8,523 nt of DNA from contig JACQEC010000147.1 of assembly GCA_016200765.1 (NCBI GenBank), positions 1 through 8,523 of the forward strand, written 5' to 3'. The translations under genes and the position numbers were made by a program. This DNA comes from Chloroflexota bacterium. GTDB taxonomy: Bacteria; Chloroflexota; Anaerolineae; JACRMK01. The notes beneath the pieces were generated by a model, which saw nothing but the letters and a program-made list of their open reading frames with translations, was not told where the DNA came from and searched no databases. Below are positions 5,720-8,523 of the stretch, one piece after another (positions within the stretch are counted from its first letter, which is position 1; each line of letters begins with the position of its first letter).

Positions 5720-6630
5720 ATGGGGCAATTTCTACTGAAACGCATCGTCGCCATGGTGCCGGTGCTGTTTCTGGTCAGCCTGATCGTCTTTTTCATCGTG
5801 CACCTGACCCCCGGCGACCCGGCCTTGCTGATGTTGGGCGAGGAGGCCAACCCGCAGGTGCTGGCCGCTCTGCGCAATATCTGACCTGGGTCTCGAAGGT
5901 GTTGAGCGGCGATCTGGGGCGCTCGGTGCGCACCAATCAGCCGGTGCTGGAAGCTATCATCCAGCGTCTGCCGCCGACGATTGAGCTGACCCTGCTGGCG
6001 ATGCTGGTCTCGCTCTCCATTGCGATCCCGACCGGCATCATCAGCGCGACCCGGCGCAACTCGGCTTCCGATTTGATCAGCACCACGCTGGCCCTGCTGG
6101 GCGTCTCGATGCCCAATTTCTTTCTCGCGATTCTGCTCATCTTTATTTTCTCGCTGAAACTGCGCTGGCTGCCGCCGATTGGGTTCACGCCCATCGCCCA
6201 GGACCTGGTGGGCAATCTGCGCGGGATGATCCTGCCGTCCATCACCCTCGGCGCGGCGACCGCGGCGGTGGTGGCGCGCCTGACGCGCTCCAGCCTGCTC
6301 GAAGTCTTGGGGCAAGAGTACATTCGCACCGCGCGCGCCAAAGGACTGGCCGAGCGGATGGTCATCTACGGCCACGCGCTGAAAAATGCGATGATCCCCG
6401 TGGTGACCATCGTCGGCTTACAGATTGGCGCTCTGCTGGGCGGCGCCATCATCACCGAGACGATCTTCGTCTTGCCGGGCGTCGGGCGGCTGGTGGTGGA
6501 TTCCATCTTCCAGCGCGACTTCCCGCTGGTGCAGGGCGTCGTGCTGTTCCTGTCGCTCGTCTTTCTCGTCGCCAACCTTGTGGTTGACATTCTGTACTCG
6601 TTCCTCGATCCGCGTATTCGTTATGCGTAA
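5720..6630 (+). pseudogene. DppB-type ABC transporter permease, interrupted by a small internal deletion/frameshift
   Basis: The 5' part (5720-5884) encodes MGQFLLKRIVAMVPVLFLVSLIVFFIVHLTPGDPALLMLGEEANPQVLAALR, the canonical N-terminus with TM1 and the PGDP motif, then meets TGA at 5882. The rest is in another frame: from about 5875 it reads QYLTWVSKVLSGDLGRSVRTNQPVLEAIIQRLP and continues to 6630 with the permease domain. That domain includes the EAA-like loop EYIRTARAKGLAERMVIYGHALKNAMIPVVTIVG, GGAIITETIFVLPGVGRLVVDSI and the terminal DPRIRYA. In relatives the segment between LAALR and QYL is about 12 residues of type RxxLGLDxPxxV, which is missing, so a deletion of 3n+1 bases (roughly 34-37) at 5874-5876 explains the frameshift. 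It is either a real disruption or an assembly error. An internal GTG at 5899 could start a protein lacking TM1. Its expected partner is the DppC-type permease starting 21 bp downstream. Confidence 0.88.
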
Positions 6631-6651
6631 TACAGGAGCCGCGAACCGGTT

Positions 6652-7575
6652 ATGGCTATTGAAAAGGCCTTTGCCTCTCCCGCGCCGATAAACATTCAGG
6701 CCGCAGAGCCGTTTCGCCGTCTCTCCGACCGGGGCGGCGTCCGCGACTTTTTTGCGCGCCTGATCCGCGCGCGGCTGGCCGGCGTCGGGCTGTTCATCAT
6801 CGTCTTCTTTGCGGTGCTGGCGCTCTTGGCCCCGCTGATTGCGCCCTACAGCCCCACCAAGCAGAAGGTGACCAACGCGCTGCAGCCGCCCAGCGCCGAA
6901 CATTGGCTCGGCACCGACGAACTGGGCCGCGACATGTTGAGCCGCATCATCTACGGCAGCCAGGTGTCGTTGCAGGTTGGCCTCATCGCCGTCGGCATCG
7001 CTCTGTTGAGCGGGGTGACGCTGGGGTTGGTGGCGGGTTATTGGAGCAACACGCTGGCGGAGCAGGTCATCATGCGCGCGATGGACGCCCTGCTGGCGTT
7101 TCCCGCGCTGGTGCTGGCGCTGGCGCTGGTGGCGGCGCTGGGCCCCAGCCTGCAAAACGCCATCATCGCCGTCGGCATCGTCGGCATCCCGGCCTATGCG
7201 CGCCTGACGCGCGGGCAGGTGCTGTCGGTCAAAGAGCGTGAGTATGTCGAAGCCGCGCGCACCATCGGCGCGCCCAGCCTGCGCATTATCCTGCGGCACA
7301 TTTTGCCCAACGTCACGGCCCCGCTGATTGTCCAGTCGTCGCTGGGCATCGGCTTCGCGATTCTGGCTGAAGCGGGCCTCTCGTTTCTGGGGCTGGGCGT
7401 CCAGCCGCCGACCCCATCGTGGGGCTCGATGCTCAACTCCGGGCGCGGCTATCTCGAAATTGACCCGTGGCTGATCATCGGCCCCGGCACGGCCATCTTC
7501 CTCGCCGTGCTCGGCTTCAATTTCCTCGGCGACGGCATCCGCGACGTGCTCGACCCGCGCATGAGAAACGCCTAG
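6652..7575 (+). CDS. DppC-type ABC transporter permease
   Basis: This 307-residue inner-membrane protein is the second permease half for peptide/nickel-class import. It has the N-terminal cytoplasmic tail and TM1 (AGVGLFIIVFFAVLALLAPLIAPYSP) typical of the OppC/DppC N-domain, then HWLGTDELGRDMLSRIIYGSQVSLQVG. The permease domain follows with the ATPase-contacting EAA loop EYVEAARTIGAPSLRIILRHILPN (residues 197-220; EAA 200-202, G206, LP 218-219). The signature FAILAEAGLSFLGLGVQPPTPSWGSML and the end FNFLGDGIRDVLDPRMRNA are complete. An AGGAG at 6634-6638 lies 13 bases before the ATG, slightly far. It is in an operon with the binding protein and the broken DppB-type gene. No ATP-binding subunit genes follow; 290 bp of repeats and a new promoter come next, so the ATPases must be encoded elsewhere. 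Confidence 0.95.
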   Translation: MAIEKAFASPAPINIQAAEPFRRLSDRGGVRDFFARLIRARLAGVGLFIIVFFAVLALLAPLIAPYSPTKQKVTNALQPPSAEHWLGTDELGRDMLSRIIYGSQVSLQVGLIAVGIALLSGVTLGLVAGYWSNTLAEQVIMRAMDALLAFPALVLALALVAALGPSLQNAIIAVGIVGIPAYARLTRGQVLSVKEREYVEAARTIGAPSLRIILRHILPNVTAPLIVQSSLGIGFAILAEAGLSFLGLGVQPPTPSWGSMLNSGRGYLEIDPWLIIGPGTAIFLAVLGFNFLGDGIRDVLDPRMRNA

Positions 7576-7593
7576 ACCGGCGGTTGACGTCGT

Positions 7594-7705
7594 ACGGCTG
7601 TTGCAAAATGCTTGACGCGGTTTGTGCCTATCGGTAGGGGCAGGGCTTGTCCCTGCCCATTTGTCCCTGCCCGCCCCACCGTTCATCGGATTTTGCAACA
7701 GCCGT
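7594..7705. mobile_element. MITE-like element with 16-bp perfect terminal inverted repeats
   Basis: ACGGCTGTTGCAAAAT (7594-7609) is exactly complementary to ATTTTGCAACAGCCGT (7690-7705), enclosing about 80 bp with no coding capacity. Inside lies a perfect 8-bp hairpin (7638-7645 with 7651-7658, loop CTTGT) and a 12-bp direct repeat TTGTCCCTGCCC (7647-7658 and 7661-7672). The GGCTGTTGCAAAA ends look like transposon termini, with some likeness to IS6-family ends by memory. No target-site duplication is visible on either side, so the mobilising family is unproven. It ends two bases before the -35 box of the next promoter and could also act as a bidirectional terminator after the permease operon. 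Confidence 0.72.
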
Positions 7706-7707
7706 GA

Positions 7708-7736
7708 TTGACTTTGCCTGCGCGCTGTCCTACAAT
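7708..7736 (+). promoter_or_regulatory. Sigma70-type promoter of the response-regulator/sensor genes
   Basis: TTGACT (7708-7713), 17 bp, TACAAT (7731-7736): the same hexamers and spacing as at 3841-3869. Expected start is near 7743, giving a leader of about 120 nt that includes the 26-bp palindrome at 7773-7798. Confidence 0.78.
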
Positions 7737-7772
7737 ACCAGTATGGGGCAATCGGTCTGGCTGCGGCCCCAG

Positions 7773-7798
7773 TACGGGCGAACGGCCGTTCGCCCGTA
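7773..7798. repeat. Perfect 26-bp palindrome in the leader
   Basis: The half-site TACGGGCGAACGG (7773-7785) is followed immediately by its exact reverse complement (7786-7798) with no spacer. In the mRNA it would form a strong hairpin about 30 nt after the predicted start and 67 nt before the ATG at 7866. No T-tract follows, so it is not a standard terminator. Similar GGGCGAACGGCCGTTCGCCC palindromes are, from memory, common dispersed repeats in environmental genomes of this kind. It could also be a dimeric-regulator site. Confidence 0.8.
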
Positions 7799-7865
7799 GC
7801 GGCTCAAGACGCTCTGCGCGATGAATAGCCTCTCAGGCAGAGCCGGTCGCACCGGGAGGAGGAAC

Positions 7866-8054
7866 ATGGCTAATTATTCGGTCATCGTGGTCGAGGATGA
7901 AGTGATCATCGCCGAGGACATCCGGCGGAGCCTGACGCGCATGGGCTACGCGGTGCCGGAGGTGCGCGGCACCGACCCGGCGGCGTGCAATCCGCTTGAC
8001 GTGGAGGGAGAATATGACCCATCGAACATCTCGTTCAAGCACTCACTCACTTGA
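7866..8054 (+). pseudogene. Truncated response regulator, N-terminal third of a receiver (REC) domain
   Basis: A strong ribosome-binding site (GGGAGGAGG, 7854-7862) precedes ATG 7866. The first 34 residues, MANYSVIVVEDEVIIAEDIRRSLTRMGYAVPEV, are an unmistakable REC start: beta1, the acidic E10-D11-E12 cluster and helix alpha1. After that the 62-residue frame (RGTDPAACNPLDVEGEYDPSNISFKHSL) no longer matches a receiver domain, and the phosphoacceptor aspartate, the Thr/Ser and the Lys are all missing. A full single-domain regulator needs about 120 residues. In the next frame the same DNA ends GARHRPGGVQSA-stop just before a good Shine-Dalgarno at 8003, so an internal deletion joining the head and tail of the gene is likely. 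It cannot be phosphorylated as it stands. Confidence 0.75.
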
Positions 8055-8085
8055 CCCCCCCCTATGGGGGGGGGAGGGGGGGTGA
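8003..8085 (+). other. Good start site (RBS + ATG 8014) leading into a C8/G9/G7 tract, out of frame with the sensor
   Basis: GGAGG (8003-8007) lies six bases before ATG 8014. The frame reads MTHRTSRSSTHSLDPPLWGGEGG and stops at TGA 8083-8085, crossing the tract of eight C (8055-8062), TAT, nine G (8066-8074), A, seven G (8076-8082). C8 and G8 form a perfect hairpin with a 3-base loop. A one-base gain, or -1 slippage, in the G run would fuse this start to the sensor gene in the frame beginning at 8082. This is probably the true 5' end of the sensor gene. Confidence 0.5.
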
Positions 8086-8523
8086 ACCCCTCTCGCGGCG
8101 CTGCCATCGCCGCCACCTTCCTGGCGATAACGGCGCTCTCGTCCGGGGACCTGATGGAGATCATCCCCGTCTTCGCGCCCTTTGTCGCCGGCCCGCTCTT
8201 CCCTTTTTTGCACGAGACGCACGACCTACTGGCCGTAATGCTGGCTCTCTATGCCGCCCACAAACTCACTCCGGCGGTCGGGACGAGGGCGATGCTGTGG
8301 TTCCTCACCCTGCATCTGCCGTACGCTTACTTCAGATTCCCAGCGGAACTGCCGGAGTTAGTGCGGGTTGCGCTAACAGGCGCAGTCGCTTTCCTGGGCA
8401 TCTATGTCATCTGGCTGCGTAAACAGGCCGACGAGAGACTGCGCCTGCAGGCGACCGCGCTGGACGCGGCCGCCAATGCCATCATGATCACCAATCGCGA
8501 CGGCGCGGTTGAGTGGGTCAACC
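8064..8523 (+). CDS. Membrane sensor protein with PAS domain, 5' part (runs off window)
   Basis: The frame opens after TGA 8052-8054, with in-frame starts only at ATG 8064 (inside the G tract, no ribosome-binding site) and GTG 8082. It is open to the window end, so the protein is incomplete at the C-terminus. It encodes about five hydrophobic helices: RGAAIAATFLAITAL, IIPVFAPFVAGPLFPFL, LLAVMLALYAAHKL, AMLWFLTLHLPYAYF and LVRVALTGAVAFLGIYVIWL. A short linker (RKQADERLRLQATAL) leads into DAAANAIMITNRDGAVEWVN, the start of a PAS domain. Such proteins usually continue into a histidine kinase or a GGDEF/EAL module, which cannot be seen. The start is uncertain: the best ribosome-binding site belongs to ATG 8014 in a different frame. 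The neighbouring receiver-domain fragment supports a two-component role. Confidence 0.8.
   Translation, partial: MGGGGGVNPSRGAAIAATFLAITALSSGDLMEIIPVFAPFVAGPLFPFLHETHDLLAVMLALYAAHKLTPAVGTRAMLWFLTLHLPYAYFRFPAELPELVRVALTGAVAFLGIYVIWLRKQADERLRLQATALDAAANAIMITNRDGAVEWVN

Noticed and set aside
5882..5884. TGA in the first permease gene as a second selenocysteine codon
   Set aside because: The downstream permease sequence is in a different frame, no redox motif is present, and family codons are missing at the junction, so deletion/frameshift explains it.
6418..7698. Minus-strand open frame of 426 codons opposite the permease genes
   Set aside because: Antisense to the two permease genes and the MITE-like element. 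Composition is typical of a GC-driven shadow and no domain is recognisable.
7584..7712. TTGAC at 7584-7588 and 7708-7712 as a target-site duplication of the MITE-like element
   Set aside because: Neither copy abuts the terminal repeats symmetrically (five bases away on the left, two on the right), and the right copy is part of a -35 box. Chance is likelier.

Overview
The window is GC-rich and gene-dense. It looks like a bacterial chromosome, most plausibly Chloroflexota, although this is inference and no rRNA or marker gene is present. Supporting hints are a lipoprotein with a long Ala/Pro/Thr linker right after the lipobox, Uma2 and short HicB/HicA genes scattered among metabolic genes, an ABC transporter of the peptide/nickel class, and many short palindromic or heptameric repeats in the gaps.

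Layout. Positions 1-2409 (+) hold the 3' end of a Uma2-family nuclease gene, a thiamine-diphosphate 2-oxoacid dehydrogenase E1 beta subunit, a compact hicB-hicA toxin-antitoxin pair with a 1-base overlap, and an AhpD-like peroxidase-related gene whose frame is interrupted by one TGA. That TGA sits exactly where the second cysteine of the CxxC active site should be. It is followed by a hairpin with a GGTC loop 18 nt downstream, the geometry of a bacterial SECIS element. I read this gene as a CxxU selenoprotein (E66, C78, Sec81, H85), and it is the most interesting item here. Positions 2455-3675 (-) encode a 12-helix MFS transporter, convergent with the selenoprotein gene across a heptamer repeat that supplies the MFS stop codon.

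A divergent control region of about 310 bp (3676-3987) has a TTGACA-N17-TAACAT promoter for the MFS gene and a TTGACT-N17-TACAAT promoter for the next operon, with a double hairpin between them. Positions 3988-7575 (+) encode a family 5 solute-binding lipoprotein and two DppB/DppC-type permeases. The first permease gene is broken by a small internal deletion with a frameshift near codon 52. No ATPase genes follow. The 130-bp gap after the binding-protein gene carries a long inverted repeat made of heptamers.

Positions 7576-7865 hold a transposase-less element of about 110 bp with 16-bp terminal inverted repeats, a second TTGACT-N17-TACAAT promoter directly beside it, and a perfect 26-bp palindrome in the leader. 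The operon behind that promoter starts with a response-regulator receiver domain cut off after about 34 residues. It continues past a C8/G9/G7 tract into a multi-helix membrane sensor whose PAS domain runs off the window. The sensor frame and the best upstream start codon (8014) disagree by one base at the poly-G tract. This could be an assembly error, decay, or a slippage switch.

Working together: the binding protein and permeases would import peptides or similar solutes using ATPases encoded elsewhere, and the receiver/PAS sensor genes would form a signalling unit. The 2-oxoacid dehydrogenase subunit, HicBA and the redox selenoprotein are co-oriented with short gaps and may share transcripts.
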